Of a stretch of DNA of 64,000 bases, positions 52,567 to 64,000 are shown piece by piece. Position numbers and translations under genes: made by a program. Each line of letters starts with the position of its first letter. Position 1 is the stretch's first letter. Under the pieces are notes generated by a model. It saw only the letters and a list, made by a program, of their open reading frames with translations. It did not search any database and was not told where the DNA came from. The stretch covers positions 4,527,501 to 4,591,500 of the forward strand of contig NC_080569.1 of the NCBI RefSeq assembly GCF_030253575.1, given 5' to 3'. The DNA comes from Rhododendron vialii. Lineage: Eukaryota; Streptophyta; Magnoliopsida; Ericales; Ericaceae.

Positions 52567-55500
52567 TTAGTACTCATTCTCGTAGCTTGATAGACGAGAG
52601 TCTGACAAAACTGTGAACAGTTGTGTATCCACGAATAACTGCAAGAGGTAAAAAGCAGCACCCACTTCATGAAAACATCATAGCAGCTAAATTTACTATT
52701 AGTCTTTGACAATGATGTGGACAAAATAATACTTGTGCTAGTTCAGGTATCACAAAAATTTAGTTCTAATTGTGAAATGGTGAAGATGAAGCAAAATACA
52801 ATGGGAACAGCAGAACTTCTTAGAATTTCAAGAAGCTGCATTAAATAGAAAAATGGAGGATGTAGATTTACCTTAATAAATGGCTGGTCTTTACTAGGAA
52901 AGGAATCAACAAAGCTATCTTTAAGGAGTAAGGAAACCTGTAAAGATACAAAGCACAATAAATTTTAGGCAATCAGCATTCTGAGTATGGAGAAATTCTC
53001 GAAATCGTGAGTTAGTTTGTCCAACCCTGTCATTTGATTGTACACTGGTGATTGTATGAGACCTCAAATCTGTACAAAGCGATTCCAAGTAGCGCCTCAT
53101 GACTGTTAAGAAATGTGCAGCAGCTTCAGCCTGCACTTACATTTTGACATGTTTTACATCGACTGTCAAACTCATGAGAAGGCTAAATGTAGAACAGAAA
53201 ACCCACAACAGAGAAAATCACATAGGAACCAAACTAGAACCTTTGATAGCTTGTGCTGACAAGGATGAAGGGAATGTGAAAATTGTATTTGAAAGTAAAA
53301 GGGGAAAATGTATCCAATCTCCAGAGAGGACAGAGAACTTCAAATCATAGAGTTTTCTAACATACGATGCCAAGACATTCAAGAAGCTGAAACTTGTGGT
53401 ATTGACTAAAATGACATGCATACAAATGCTTTAGGCTTTGAAGTAGGGTTGAGAATACCTGCACTTCGTTGCATTTAAATACAGGATGCCTTCTAGCGAT
53501 TTCCTTTTGACAGGACAGTTTGGTGTGGATTGGTCGCAGTTCAGCGATAAGCTCTTTGTGCCGAGGAAGTACAGGTACGTAACACGTTTTTACCTAACCA
53601 AACACAAAGGAATGCAGCTAGTTTTTATCACCTTGACAATTTGAGCATCTCCATGCCATTTTGGCATTTTCTGACCACCTTAAGCAAAATACCCTTCTCT
53701 AAACTAATCCCAGAATCATAATCTATGTTGGAAGTAGGAACAATGCAGTAAAATCCAAGTCCAGCTTTTGACACCACTGGCAAGATAGACTGATGTTGCA
53801 CTTCACACAAAGATCAAGGGCTACCAAATAGCATGGCATCTTTCTTATATTGATTTTCATCAAATGGACAGGGCTTTTGAAAAGATGATTACAATGTATC
53901 ATATAAATGAGAGATTTAGATCTCAAACAAGTAAAGTCAACCATACTACTATGGAATGCCATTTTTCTGTGGTAACTGAGGCAGACAAAAGCATGGAACC
54001 TAACTGTTGTAAGCATACATCAGACAATGAGAAGGGACACAAGATAATCTCACTATCTAGATCAAAAGCACTTCAAATCAAACAAGAAGAAAATAGCTAA
54101 CGATCAACATGAAAAAAACAGTTGAACTTCTTGATGTTGCACCGCTCTTAATCTTCTGGAGCAAAAGGCTTTTACACCATTGACATGAGACAATAGGTGA
54201 GTAAACTAATAAACAGAAGGTCTTGGTTCACAAAATATTTGGGATGAAAAGAGTTCAAGGGCTAAAATCCCGTATTACAACGGATCATAAGTAACCCATC
54301 CATAAATCCATACGTCGATGTTAAGGATAATATGCTAAGGTCCCATAAGGTCAAGCATCCAATGCTTCAAGTTCCCCCCTCCACTTGAGAGAATAACATG
54401 CAAAAATCCTATAAGCAAAAGGAACCAAGTAATGGGCCCATAAGTGATACCGTTAAGTGGGGGCATGGTTTTCCTCTACCTCTTTCGGTCCATTTATATC
54501 CTGGAACTTATTATATCATTATACAATTCACAGAAAGCCTCAATTTTCAGCAAAAGAAGGAAAATAAAAGAGAGAAAATACTTTGGCCTTTCATCGCTCT
54601 GCAGGCAAAAGCTAAATACTTCTCCAGAAAACAATATTAGAAGATGAGAGGACCCAAGATGCGTGCATGAAAACTGACAAACCTGGTCTTTTACTGCATT
54701 AATAAGAACAAGATTAGAAGTTCTCATCTTCCAATCAGCTGGTTTATGCTGTACACCAACCTGGAAAACATTAGCATGAAAACGATACATTAAAAAATGA
54801 CCCATGATGCCTTCTCAAACTAATATAGCAATAAATGAAGCCCTCAATCTTGCACATGTCTAGGGTACACCTAGATTAGTAAAAGAAAGATAAGATAACT
54901 TTCCTCAAAATGAGCAGAGCAAACAAAAAAATTCGTTGCAAGGGAGGGTGGAAATCCAACCAAGTACAAAAATAGCCGGGTCTATTATGTTCCCATCACT
55001 ACTGATAGTCTTCATAAACGTTGCAGGCTAACAAATACAAATTGGCCGTCAAAGACATTTACAGTTCATTGGCCGCTGGTAGCATCACAGCCTGTATTAG
55101 AATGACTGTGGCAGCTTTCTTAAATCATATTACAGCCTCCTTTTTCCCTTTTTTCAAGTTTTGGTCTTCTAAATGCAATCCTAGCATAAGAGAAGCGGTG
55201 AGAATACGACATTCTTACCATCCTTCACTACAATCTATACAAGGTCAGGTGTTAGATTGTTTGACAACCAATGAATAAAGTGCATTGACCAATATAATGA
55301 TACTTGAAATACACAAATCTTACTACGGTAGTTAGGGATGTGCACGGGTCGGGTGGGTCGGGTAACAATTTTTTAGGCCCGAAACCTAACCGAACAGGTG
55401 CTAAGAACCGTCCGCGAGCCCGATTCTTTATGTCGGGTCGGGTTGGTCGGGTTTACCCTTCAAACTGGCCGGGCCGGGCTGGGTCCGATCCCACGGGCAA

Positions 55501-58500
55501 GGAATGCACCAACCTGAACCCTGAACCCTGAACCGAAAATTGATTTTTAACAGAAAGTGAACCCGCACCCATCTGAACCACATGTTCGACCCCACCCGAC
55601 CCTGAACCGAAAATTGATTTTTAACAGAAAGTGAACCCGCACCCATCCGAACCACATGTTCGACCCCACCCGAGACCCTTCGGGTCAGGTTGCGGGCTTT
55701 TTGCACACCCCTAACGGTAGTAGTTTCTAACCACTGTACCACTTTCTGTTAGTAAACAACTTGATAAGTAACAGCAACAAGTACATTCTAGTTTACAAGC
55801 AATTGCTAGAAACCAAAAATAACATTCACTGCCATTAGTTTGCAATGACAAAAAAAAGTCTGTCTGACATTAGTAAACACGTTTGTAGGTGTCATTTGAT
55901 TGCTTAGAATTTAGAAACGTCAAACTGAGGAGAACTGGGACAAAAGCTGCCGCTTAATGAGTTCTTTTATAGAGTTTGTAATTCACTGCTTTAGTTGATT
56001 CCCATTATGCTTGATCAATCTTGCCAATACCATTAAACTACAAATGCTAACATAATGTGGCTTATAGTTTGATTTAACCAATCCATGATAGACAAATTCA
56101 TCCAAAAATAAATAATGCTCTCTATCACTTTTAAACGTCACTAGGACAAGCTAATAATGTTTTGGCTTCATAGTCAATCTAAAGGGTTTGATCAATTCAG
56201 CTGCTGCATATAACTAAGGAGTAAGGACTTAAGTCATAAATACAGTGAATAAAATCACAAAACTACAGTCAAATTGTATGAAGCTGGATGAAGTTCAGAC
56301 ACTCACGATGAAAGGAACAGGAGCGTCAAGAAAATCAAGCATCTTCCCTGGCAAAACCTGCAAAAGGGTGTGCAAAAATTGGAGATATCATATTATGAAG
56401 ATGAAAGTGTGGCTAAAAGAATTAATTTACTAAGGGTAAACTGACTTCTCACCAAGATCATCTCAAAACATACTAAACTTCAAACCCCAAAGGGTTTGGC
56501 CAAGTGGTTATGAGAAAGCAATAAGTGCTCCTCCATGAGGTCACATGTTCCATTCCCACGGAGGCCAAATATTCCAAACCTTGGGGCCATTGGAGGTTTG
56601 CCCAGTCATTAACTTTAGGCTGCCGAATTAGTCGAGGTGTGCGCAAACTGGCCCGAACATCCGGTTATTAAAAAAAATACTAAACTTCGACCATTGAGTA
56701 CCAGAATCAAGGAACAACACTACCATACCAAAACGAACCAAAATTCTAAACAAGGCCATTCCAATTTCAAACATCAACTCCAAAAAGGAACTTCAGATAT
56801 CATGTGCAGAGTTAAGACAATCAAAAGCAGAAGAACAGGAGTGCCAATATACTTTTTTTGTGATTGTACATATACATTCATCAGACTTAAGGCAAACAAA
56901 AATGTCAATTTGTCTCCACAGAGAAATGAACTTTTCGGCGGAGGCCCATATTCACATCAGAACCAGATTGTAAGAAGAATTGACTTACTAATGCAGATCG
57001 GTTAGAATTTGAAATATATTTCAAGATAACTACCTTTTTATGCAGCGACAAGTGTTCAGGTATCAGCAAGATATTTAAATGCTAAAAAAATCAGACAGAA
57101 AAATAGCATGCCAGTTGTTTACTTACTGGGAGGAATAAACTCTGCCATTCAAATGGACGGATCATAGGAATAATAGACAAGACTATAGCTGATAGAACAC
57201 CCTGCAAAGGAAAATTTCATTGTTCAAAAGAAACACACAGTTCAACGTGATTATTACTTTCTTCATGATTGGAAAAGAAGATGACTAGCACAAAGAATAA
57301 CAATAAATGTCTAATCAAAACAAAATAAACGATACTCGCAGAGGTTTCACATCTAGATATTGGCATAATGACTTCAACACACAAGATTACCAGATTTTGA
57401 CACACTACAACAACTTGTTTTTCCAGTAATACCCCAGCGACGAGTGCCAGAACCTGAAAACAGAACATGAATCATAGCACTTGGAATCAATGTAAAAAGG
57501 CACAGATTACAATGGCAGCAAACCTAAGCTTCAATGCCTGGCAGTGTTGCAGCATGCACAAATTGCACAATTCACACTATGTGGAACACCACCGTTCGCC
57601 CAGAAATAATACGAGCGCAATTTCTTGTCCACTATATTTCTTTTTATTTTGTTTCAAGGAAACACTATACATTTTTAGTGAATAGGATAGTCAAGCCCTA
57701 GTCAATCTCGAAAGGAGAGAAGAGTGAACAAAACTGTGTGCTGCTACAGATGTACAATCAGGATCAGACATTTAAACTAGGATTACTTTTCTGGAAATGA
57801 AACTTACGCTTTCAAGTGAGAGAACTCGACAAATTGTCGCAATGGTCCATATTGATAGTGCCAGAGCTTCCTCACCAGCAGCTAACTTTAGATTAACCTT
57901 GGGAAAAGACAATAATTTTTACGAATCATAAGGGTAGTTATGAAGAAACATAATCCAACAACTGATCGGTAACCAACTATTGTACCTCAGCTCCTTCTAG
58001 TGAATGCTGAAACTTCTGATCTAGATATCTTTCACTTAAACCAAGGGCAGTAACTGGTGGCCTCCTATACTCAATACCCTGTAGATGCTCAAGAGGCTGG
58101 AATACTATTTCACTCCCTCGGATGGGAAGAGGCATAGCATGATAACCACAAACTATTTGTATTATGTCATTTTTATTCTCCTGTCGAAGAGAACACAAAA
58201 ACAAAATGTAAACGGTGATCAAAATACAACTACTGTTGCATACAACTTCTAAGCACTAAAAGCAAAGGAAACCAACCCTAGCCCATTCCATTATCATTTC
58301 ATCCCCAGCCTGTTTTTCAGGGCTCAAAAATATCTCATCCTCCTCATCCTCCGATGCCATGCTTCTCACTGGACTGCCAAATGTCAAACAATATCTTGAC
58401 TGAATATTATAGTGTATAAAACAAATATCCTGGAAATACCACTTATCCACTTGTACATTGTACCGCGTAGAAAACAACAGCATTATAGTCAAATAGAACC

Positions 58501-61500
58501 TTCTAACTGATGAAAATCATAAGCAAACATCTTGAGAACTAGCGGACTTAACACACGAAATACATCCAATATGAGTAATGACTAGAAAAATATCAAATCA
58601 AAGGAATTACTTGGAAACTATACTACCTGAATACGGAATCGAAACTTTCTAGACGCTCCATTGTCAGGCTCCGTTGCCATACAAACGTCCCGAGCTCTGG
58701 GGGAGTATGGCCATTATCACAAATTCCATTCATTCGTTCTAAACCATCAGATTGATTTTCTGAAGCCTCACTGGTGCTACCACCTTCAGGGGACGGAGAT
58801 CCCGACCTACCTGAAGGTGATCGGATGTCATCATCAGATATAATGCCTGCTGCAGCTGCAGTTAGGGCTACCGCACTGTCAACCGGAATCACTGAAGCCG
58901 TCCAATCTGTACAACAATCCTTGAATGGTGGTGAGTCACTGTCATTCATTGTGTCAGGTAAGTTGGTTGCTGAGGGGAAACAATCAGTGAGAGACATTTC
59001 ACTGACAAACTGCGTGATACGGTTCAGACGATCCTGCGCAACGATACTGCATCCAAGTAAATAAAAAGGGTTGAACCGTGTAAGTACGTAACAAGTAAAT
59101 AAAAAGGAATGAACTGTGTAAGTACGTATTACAGTGTACTATACTTTTATGCTATGTTCACAACTTAGGGGAAGAAAAAAGAAAAGATGTCAAAGGAAAC
59201 CAAACCAAACCGAGCATGTCCCAATCACTTAGGGTTGGCTACATGAATTATTTTCCTCCATTGAGTTCTGTCAATGGCCACTTGTTCACACAAACCTACT
59301 ATACTCATATCTTTGCGCACTACATCATCTAATGTCAATTTAGGTCTACCCCTCCCCGTAGCATTGCTACCCAAAGCTATCTTATCCACTCTCTTAACTA
59401 CTGCATCTCCTGGTCTACGGTAGACATGCCCAAACCACCTTAGCCTATTTTCCCTCAACTTCTCTTCTATGGGTGCTACATCTACCATCTCACAAACCGT
59501 TTCATTTCTAATCCTGTCTCATCTAGTCTTGCCACACATCCACCTCAACATTCTCATTTCCGCTACACTCACCTTGTTCACCCTTTGTTTCTTAATAGGC
59601 CAACATTCTGTCCCGTTAAGCATCGCTGGTCTGATGGCAGTTCCATAGAATTTTCCCTTCAATTTTATGGGTACCCTCTTGTCACACAGTACACCAGTAG
59701 CGCTCCTCCACTTGAGCCACCCCACTTGGATCTTATAGGTCACATCATCGGCAATCTTTCCATCTCTACTAATAATTGAGCCTAAATACCTAAAATGATC
59801 ACTCTTAGGTATCTCCTGATCTTGGATAATCACTCTTTCTTTGTGCGCACTGCTGACACCACTAAACTTGCACACCATATACTCAGTACTCCTACTTATC
59901 CGAAAACCCTTTGACTCTAATGCTTCCCTCCAAATTTCTAGTTTCGTATTAACATCTCTAGTGGTTTCAAAGGAAAGAAGGGGAAATAAATGAGAAGGAT
60001 TTTTAAAGAAAGTGCAATCACTTCTTGTTTGGTTTAGAGTAAAAAAGGAAAGGAAAGGAGGGGGAAAAACTTTCGTTATTTTTTTTCAAAGAAAAGACGA
60101 CAGTAAAATGAGAAGGGATATAACTTTGCACGCGTTTTTCCTTCGGTTTTTTGCCCTGTGATTTCCAAATTCTTTCCAAATTAAGTACCAGACAAGAAAG
60201 GAAGGAAATCTCTTTCCTTCTCTTGGGGTCCAAACAGAGTAATAGTCTCAGTGACAAGAAACATATGAATCTTGCAGTAATCAACAATAATCCAGAAAAA
60301 TAGTGCTAACCTGTTCAACATCTCATAATGCAACTCAAAAAAAGGAACTCTTGTTAAAACACAATAACAGCGAGGTGCAGAAACCAAAAAACGAGCAAGT
60401 CCTCCGGAGAATTGGGAAATGGGCGATGCAGGACCTAAAATAGCAGGTGGTCTCTGAACAATTTCTTGTACAAGCAAGCAAACACCATAAAGGGTTGCAT
60501 TGTCTGCCACCTGAACATAGGCACAAACAGTCACTTCAGCAGCTACCTCATGTTGTCGCAAGCAAAACAATATGCTACTAGCTACATCCAAAAAAGAACA
60601 GGAACAGAACTTGCCCAGAGTGCGACTACAGCATTTTACATGTTGAAACTTGAAAGATAAATCAAATGAAATGAGTCAGACATGCAACTTATGAGTGTTT
60701 CCACAATTCTGCAAGGTTTGACTTGTAGTCTAAAAAATATAAGTAAAAACTAAACATGAAAAAATCGAATAGCGCAGGTAGCTGTGAAACAAGCAAGAGA
60801 AAAATGGGCCCTAAAGGAATTACACCCCAGGCAAAGGTGAGATGCTACTCTAAGGTACTTATCTCTTTTGAATTCGGAAATGACACGAATAAGTTGGCTA
60901 TGAATGAGCGATTGCTGAATCTTGGATTGAGATCATGTTTGAAGCCATATCCACCCTTTTCGGTAGGCAGAAATCCTTGATTTCAGAGGCTTGATAAGAA
61001 CAATGGTGTTGTCTCCTCTCTTTGAGACTTGAACATTCAATATTCATTATTGGATGAAAGAAAATGAAAAGAAATAAAACTGGTGTGGTATGGAAACTAA
61101 AAATGAGCATTTGCAATCTAGATGAATATAGAAACAAAATTGGCCAGGCAAAGGCATCAGATGATGATTAAAACCAAAGAGGTGAATATCCAATAAAAAG
61201 ATAACATAAACATCAGCTTCTCAATAACCAATAAAGCCCAAACGTGAATAACGACCCAGTAACTTAAATCTATCAATCTAGCATGCAGAGAAAGCAGGCA
61301 GTAGGCTCAAAGATGCAAAATAACAACAGCATTAACCAGACTAACCTTGAGCGAAAATATGAATGATAAATCATCTCTGCATAGGTGTTCCTGGCAAGAG
61401 AAATATAAAAACGAAAGTTATGTCCTTTGATGGTGGACAGAACAGTTTAAATGATCAAAAGAAAAGCTCTAATGCATTCATCATTCTAATGTGATGTGAA

Positions 61501-63333
61501 AATCACATTAGAATGACTATAACGTTCCAGGGTCATTTCCAAGCAGAATCAAGTTTCTATTGGCACATCCCCATCAGCCAATAAAATTGACCCCATTTAG
61601 AATATCTGCTTAGGGAATATCTTCCAGCACACTCATCCCCACAACCACACATACACATTATTAAACAAATTAACATCGTAAGAGAAATTAATTACCTCGA
61701 TTTGTAAGTCCATAAGGATGTCACATCTAAGACCCCACAACACCATAATATGTTTCTGTACAAAATTCTCAACAGCGAACATTAAACATTATTCAAACCC
61801 ACCTTTGTCTCTACCCATTAGCAAACTGATTTCAGGATCCATTCAGTTGCTTACAAATCTTCATGCCAATCAAACAACTTTTTCTACAGAAGTTATCTAA
61901 CTTCTCACTCGTATCTATACCTAAGCTAACTGTTCAAAACTTATCTTGAGATATAAACCCACCCCCCAACAACAAACAAACAACAGAAATAGAAAAGAAA
62001 AGCTATGATCTACCTAAGCATATATGCATTGCCATTTCCCTAGCAGAGCTCACCATTAAATAGCCCACATGCAGCCTCCTTATTCACCAAATGGTATTTG
62101 AATTTTTTCCCAACCAGCCTTATCAAAGTGCCATTAGGAATTTTCCAGCATATACATACATGAAAGACACCAACACCCTTTATGAAGATATCGAGGTTCT
62201 CATCAGATTTACCTCTTCTCAAACCTCTTAACAACGTATCCAAGATTCCAAAAAATATCACTAGTAAAAGATCCAACTCTAGACCATTTGGCTATGGGTG
62301 ACCCGGGTTCATATACTAGCTTTGGAGGTGATAACTAACTGTTATCACCAGGCTTTAACACTCCCCCGTACTTCAGTACGTGCAACCTCTAAGTCTCACT
62401 TGGAGAAGTAAACAAATTATCCATATACATTGGGATCGCAACGAATAATGTAACTTAAGGCACAGCAAGGGGCAATTGATCAAGACAGTCTTGTCCAAAA
62501 GCCTCCTGAAGCCTTGCTCTGAAACCATGTTAAAGCATCCAACTCAAAACCAACTGCAATAAGTGAGAGGCCGCCCAAGCTCATACCCTTGTTTTGGAGG
62601 TGATAATTAACCAACGTGCACAAGCTCTTACAATCACTACTAAACAGAAAGCACAATGAAGCCATACCCGAGATTCTTGCCAAACAATTCGCTTGCCCAA
62701 TTCTCCATGGTAATCAGCTCAATGTTACCCCATGTTCACCCCCAACCTTGAAACCACGTTTGTTTACTGGAAATAAATTAACATGCACCTTCTCACCACA
62801 AAATAAAACCAAGGAACTCAGGTACTTCCACCCATAACGCTTCCTCTATTCCTATCCACCCCACCAGTTCCCACTCTCCAAAAGTGGCTATCCTCCAACA
62901 AACATTCTCTAAAGCCATAGTAATTTCCATTCAAATGCCTACCAAGAGAGCTACAATCCTTGCTTCAATATGAGAGTTATTTCATTGAAATTTGAAGAGT
63001 ATCAGGAATAATGGATGGGAGCGTTATTTTGATGGCTGGGAGTGGGGACACATATATCTACTCCTTTGCAGATTCGTAGTGGCAGGAGCCTCGTGCACTA
63101 GGCTGCCTTTTTATCTATAAATATCCATGTACTTATATAATATAAGCATATAATGTGTGTGTGTGTGTGTGCGCGTGCATGCGTGTGTACTAAGGTTGAT
63201 TATATAATTTGCACATTACACATTGACAAACAAAAACCAGGACCACACACAAAGGACTAGTTAGTTTGCATACTTGTCCATAAACAACCTCATTTAGATC
63301 ACTCAATGATGGCGTCCTCTCCAATAAGCGTGC
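52567..63333 (-). CDS. DENN-domain protein (uDENN-cDENN-dDENN), 5' end outside window
   Basis: Minus-strand exons 63333-63274, 61390-61346, 60510-60311, 59046-58627, 58373-58277, 58180-57986, 57897-57808, 57453-57391, 57201-57127, 56357-56307, 54760-54683, 53593-53459, 53130-53026, 52937-52872 and 52638-52567 join in phase to 1752 nt (583 aa). Residues 1-101 are the end of uDENN (APRCYCVLTRVPFFELHYEM), 102-274 a Ser/acidic insertion, about 340-460 cDENN (ALVAGVLLEKQVVVVCQNL, IRPFEWQSLFLPVLPGKM, DAPVPFIVGVQHK) and 460-583 dDENN. DENN proteins are guanine-nucleotide exchange factors for Rab GTPases in vesicle traffic; this resembles the plant AEX-3-type DENN genes. The first visible exon begins in phase 0, and I found no exon in 63334-64000. 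Confidence 0.9.
55333..55713. mobile_element. hAT-type MITE with internal 74-bp tandem duplication (DENN intron)
   Basis: TAGGGATGTGCA and TGCACACCCCTA are terminal inverted repeats flanked by ACGGTAGT at 55325-55332 and 55714-55721, an 8-bp target duplication as in hAT elements. A 74-bp unit containing AACCGAAAATTGATTTTTAA is present twice (from about 55531 and 55605). The ends are rich in GGGTCGGG-like tracts. 381 bp, non-coding, between the exons at 54760 and 56307. Confidence 0.85.
56482..56676 (+). mobile_element. Full-length tRNA-derived SINE in a DENN intron
   Basis: ATACTAAACTTC occurs at 56470-56481 and 56677-56688 as a 12-bp target duplication. The element starts with an A-box-like TGGCCAAGTGGTTATGAG and a weak B-box-like CATGTTCCATTCC about 45 bases later, has a typical 3' body (GTCGAGGTGTGCGCAAACTG) and ends in an A-rich tail. 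Its strand is opposite to the host gene. About 195 bp. Confidence 0.85.
59200..59966 (-). mobile_element. 5'-truncated LINE with reverse-transcriptase C-terminus (DENN intron)
   Basis: TCAAAGGAAA at 59190-59199 and 59967-59976 is a 10-bp target duplication. On the minus strand a frame from about 59878 carries the post-catalytic part of a non-LTR reverse transcriptase (HFRYLGSIISRDGKI, MRMLRWMCGKTR) and continues, after one in-frame TGA at 59519-59521, with RLRWFGHVYRRP. The RT core and endonuclease are absent. The 3' end reads GCTCGGTTTGGTTTGG. The RTE-like clade is an inference from the C-terminal motif. Confidence 0.85.
60028..60240. mobile_element. MITE-like inverted-repeat element in the same DENN intron
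   Basis: CTTGTTTGGTTTAGAGTAAA at the left has an imperfect mirror, TTGGGGTCCAAACAGAG, at the right, and GGAAAGGA blocks near one end match TCCTTTCC-type blocks near the other. About 210 bp, no coding. Boundaries are approximate. Confidence 0.35.
61481..61516. other. 15-bp perfect inverted repeat in a DENN intron
   Basis: TCATTCTAATGTGAT at 61481-61495 pairs with ATCACATTAGAATGA at 61502-61516 across a 6-base loop. It lies 90 bases upstream (on the gene strand) of the 45-bp exon at 61346-61390. Confidence 0.8.
63072..63107 (+). mobile_element. SINE 3'-tail remnant
   Basis: GGAGCCTCGTGCACTAGGCTGCC with a T run closely resembles the insert at 15931-15977. The head is missing and no convincing target duplication is seen. 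It sits in a DENN intron, close to a (TG)n(CG) tract at about 63152-63187. Confidence 0.5.
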
Positions 63334-64000
63334 CTGCATCAAATAAACACACTTTAGGGCAATGCAATCTTAGTAGTAGATGGATTACTTTCTAAGTTAG
63401 ACGTATATCATATAACACTTTTTTTTTATTGCAAATATGAAATATAGATGAAAAGTTCAAACAAATACAAGAACATAGCATCGGAAATACCCAATGCACG
63501 TCATATTTCTCCATTTCGCGGATTAAACATGAAATACAAGTCATAGAAGAGAATACGCGAATTATAAATTACCAGGAAAGATGATATCTTTACATTCATG
63601 ATATTCCAAGAAATTATGACAGGAATTGGGTATGAACCAAATAGTTCTGTGTCGGGATGATGGCCACGTATATCCTTCAGCGAACCCTTCAGATACTCAC
63701 TCTCCAGAATGGAACATTTCTATTGGATAACCTACATTAGCATGCTGAGCAATACTTGAGGTAGAATGTGGTTTACCTAAATACCTAATATTTTTCGTTT
63801 CACTCGAACTTGATATGCCCTGGTGAAAAACAAAACTATGGACTAAAATAAGTGACTTTATGCATCAATTATTGGAATCAAGCTAACAAACTGATTCGAA
63901 ACCAACTCCCTAAGCAAACACTTTGTACTAAGGAAGTACTTGAGTTGCAATCCCTTCAGTATTTTTTTAACGAACTTATTTCATTAAAAATCTAGGATAA
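63334..64000. other. Right edge: intron or upstream part of the DENN gene
   Basis: No exon could be supported on the minus strand. The visible DENN exons start in phase 0 and lack the N-terminal part of uDENN, so this stretch is most likely intron. Confidence 0.55.

Overview
This window is nuclear DNA of a flowering plant, most likely a eudicot. The evidence is many short phase-consistent exons with GT..AG introns, AT-rich intergenic DNA, CT/GA microsatellites beside gene starts, a dense load of plant-type MITEs, SINEs, LINE and LTR elements, and proteins of plant-specific architecture such as a TenA-HAD thiamin phosphatase, an ABCC5-type transporter and a plant NTF2-RRM protein. I cannot name the species. 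All gene models below were spliced by eye; in each complete model the exon lengths sum to whole codons.

Layout, left to right. 635-742 (+) is the last exon of an RNA-binding-like Q/P/A-rich protein. 1339-2061 is a palindromic pair of miniature LTR retrotransposons (TRIMs) with a shared target duplication. 3439-15706 (+) is a 9-exon G3BP-like gene (NTF2, RRM, RGG tail) whose seventh intron carries a decayed 5.4 kb Ty3/gypsy element. 16687-18394 (-) is a 3-exon TPR protein gene converging on it. 22929-28811 (-) is a 6-exon TH2-type thiamin monophosphate phosphatase (TenA_E + HAD) with several MITEs in its introns, one nested in another. 31632-34140 is a broken NFU (NifU-like) gene split by a probable Mutator-like element. 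34718-42789 (-) is an 11-exon ABCC5/MRP5-type transporter gene. 42790-46868 holds three stacked foldback elements. 46869-51495 (+) is an 8-exon WDR70-type WD40 gene. 52567-63333 (-) is a tripartite DENN-domain gene of at least 15 exons, whose 5' end lies beyond the right edge; its introns hold a SINE, a hAT MITE and a truncated LINE, each with a visible target duplication.

The genes belong to unrelated pathways (RNA granules, thiamin synthesis, vacuolar phytate/anion transport, splicing or genome maintenance, Rab activation), so I see no operon-like cooperation. I found no clear new multigene system. The most notable observations are the TRIM palindrome, an Asp-to-Gly change in a conserved HAD motif of the TH2 gene, the NFU pseudogene with a mobile element inserted next to its splice acceptor, and the nested and target-duplicated elements in introns.
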